Assembly: GCA_013389125.1 (NCBI GenBank)
Contig: JACADX010000269.1
Location: forward strand, 1-7,672
Direction of reading: 5' to 3'
From: Parvularculaceae bacterium
GTDB lineage: Bacteria; Pseudomonadota; Alphaproteobacteria; Caulobacterales; Parvularculaceae
DNA length: 7,672 nucleotides
Of this stretch, positions 6,500 to 7,672 are shown piece by piece (within the stretch, counting starts at the first letter, position 1; each line of letters starts with the position of its first letter). A program made the translations under genes and the position numbers. The notes beneath the pieces were generated by a model that did not search any database, was not told where the DNA came from, and was given only the letters and a program-made list of their open reading frames with translations.

Positions 6500-7672
6500 A
6501 TGACGACGATCATCGACACAAGGGCGGCGGCGATCGATGTCGCCGCGCTCGTCGAGCCTGACCGCGCGCATCGGCGGGTCTACACCGATCCGGCGATCTT
6601 CGATCTCGAAATGGAGCGGATCTGGCGCCGGACATGGATTTACGTCGGTCACGAAAGCCAGGTGAGGGAGCCCGGTCAATATTACGCGACGACGATCGGC
6701 AGGGAGCCGGTCCTCTTAACCCGCGCCGCCGACGGAAAATTCCACGTGCTTTACAATCGCTGCGCGCACAAGGGCGCGATGCTTGTCGGCGATCGCTGCG
6801 GCAGGCTTAAGGAGCTGCGCTGCTGCTATCACGGCTGGCGGTTCGACCTTGACGGGACGCTGCTCGGCATCCCGCTCGAACACGGATACGACGACACGCG
6901 TTTCAATCGGAAGGGCGAGGAGGCGAATCTCTCTCGCGCGCGCGCCGAAAGCTATCGCGGATTCGTCTTTGCGAGCCTTTCGCCGGACGTCCCCGATCTC
7001 AAGACCTGGCTTGGCGGCGTCGCTTCCTCAATCGACAATATGGTCGACCGCGCGCCGGACGGCGAGCTTGAGGTCGCGGGCGGCGTCCTTCGCTACGAGC
7101 ACGACTGCAACTGGAAGTTCTTCGTCGAGAATTTGAACGACATGATGCATCCGATGGTCGCGCACCAATCGTCGAGCCTCACCGCGCGCGTCGTCGCCAA
7201 GAGGGAGCTTCCGCCGGACGCGCCCACGCCCTCCGCGATCGAGATCATCGCCCCGTTCACCGAGTCCTATTCCTTCTTCGACGACATGGGGGTCCACGCC
7301 TTCGACTACGGACACGGCTATTCCGGCGGCAAGACCTCGATCCACGCGCGATATTCGGAAATCCCCGAATACAATCGCCGAATGGAGGCCGCCTACGGCA
7401 AGCAGCGTTTCGCCGAGATCATGACCGTCAATCGCCACAACACGATTTTCTACCCAAGCGCGACGATCAAGGGGGCGATCCAGACGATGCGCGTCGTCAA
7501 GCCGGTCGCCGTCGACAAGACGATCATCGAATCCTGGACGTTTCGCCTCAAGGGCGCGCCGGACGAATTGCTGCAGCGCTCGGTCCTTTACTGCAATCTC
7601 ATCAACTCATCGGCGAATCTTGTCGGTCCTGACGACCAGGAATCCTATCGCCGCCAGCAGATCGGTCTCGGC
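6500..7672 (+). CDS. Rieske non-heme iron ring-hydroxylating dioxygenase, alpha subunit (3' truncated)
   Basis: The frame is open to the window edge, giving 391 residues of a family usually 420-450 long, so the last few tens of residues are missing. The N-terminal Rieske [2Fe-2S] ligands are C88-x-H90 and C108-x2-H111, with the usual 17-residue spacing. The C-terminal catalytic domain has the mononuclear-iron site NDMMHPMVAH, with D214 as the electron-bridging aspartate and H217 and H222 as iron ligands. The third carboxylate ligand is probably D378 or D379 in GPDDQE. These enzymes take electrons from a reductase and add O2 to an aromatic or related ring. No beta subunit or reductase is in the window; a reductase should lie downstream. 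In an IAA pathway this subunit would oxidise the indole ring of IAA towards dioxindole-3-acetate. That assignment rests on context only. It begins 11 bases after the SDR stop. Confidence 0.93.
   Translation, partial: MTTIIDTRAAAIDVAALVEPDRAHRRVYTDPAIFDLEMERIWRRTWIYVGHESQVREPGQYYATTIGREPVLLTRAADGKFHVLYNRCAHKGAMLVGDRCGRLKELRCCYHGWRFDLDGTLLGIPLEHGYDDTRFNRKGEEANLSRARAESYRGFVFASLSPDVPDLKTWLGGVASSIDNMVDRAPDGELEVAGGVLRYEHDCNWKFFVENLNDMMHPMVAHQSSSLTARVVAKRELPPDAPTPSAIEIIAPFTESYSFFDDMGVHAFDYGHGYSGGKTSIHARYSEIPEYNRRMEAAYGKQRFAEIMTVNRHNTIFYPSATIKGAIQTMRVVKPVAVDKTIIESWTFRLKGAPDELLQRSVLYCNLINSSANLVGPDDQESYRRQQIGLG

Overview
The window is about 63-65% GC by eye and carries one gapless run of seven plus-strand genes. 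The codon use (GCG, GGC, CGC, CTC and GTC dominant) and the gene types suggest an alphaproteobacterium, probably of the Hyphomicrobiales/Rhizobiales. I cannot name a genus. I see no RNA gene, mobile element, CRISPR array or intergenic gap longer than 11 bases, so the whole window is the inside of one catabolic operon. Both outermost genes are cut by the window edges.

Layout: (1) 2-1213, C-terminal part of an indolepyruvate ferredoxin oxidoreductase beta-type subunit with its extra C-terminal domain; (2) 1215-1745, a MarR-family regulator; (3) 1742-4552, a 936-residue fusion of an acyl-CoA ligase to a thiolase-fold protein that lacks the thiolase catalytic residues; (4) 4545-4994, a DUF35 zinc-ribbon/OB-fold partner protein; (5) 4981-5760, a cyclase-family metal hydrolase that resembles isatin hydrolase; (6) 5757-6488, an SDR oxidoreductase; (7) 6500-7672, a Rieske aromatic-ring dioxygenase alpha subunit, cut at its 3' end. 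Four of the six junctions overlap, one has a 1-base gap and one an 11-base gap, which indicates translational coupling.

Proposed joint role (inference): these genes fit an aerobic indole-3-acetic acid (auxin, IAA) degradation route. The Rieske oxygenase would make dioxindole-3-acetate (DOAA). The ligase half of the fusion would activate it to DOAA-CoA. The thiolase-fold half with DUF35 would cleave it by a retro-aldol reaction to isatin and acetyl-CoA. The cyclase would hydrolyse isatin to isatinate (2-aminophenylglyoxylate). The 2-oxoacid:ferredoxin oxidoreductase would decarboxylate isatinate oxidatively to anthraniloyl-CoA or anthranilate. MarR would sense IAA or an intermediate. The DOAA-isatin-isatinate-anthranilate order matches intermediates reported for Bradyrhizobium, and MarR-controlled iad loci are known for IAA degradation in Variovorax and relatives. 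The enzyme-to-step assignment here is deduced from active-site residues and chemistry, not from any search. The most unusual point is the ligase-lyase fusion, which puts CoA activation and C-C cleavage on one polypeptide.
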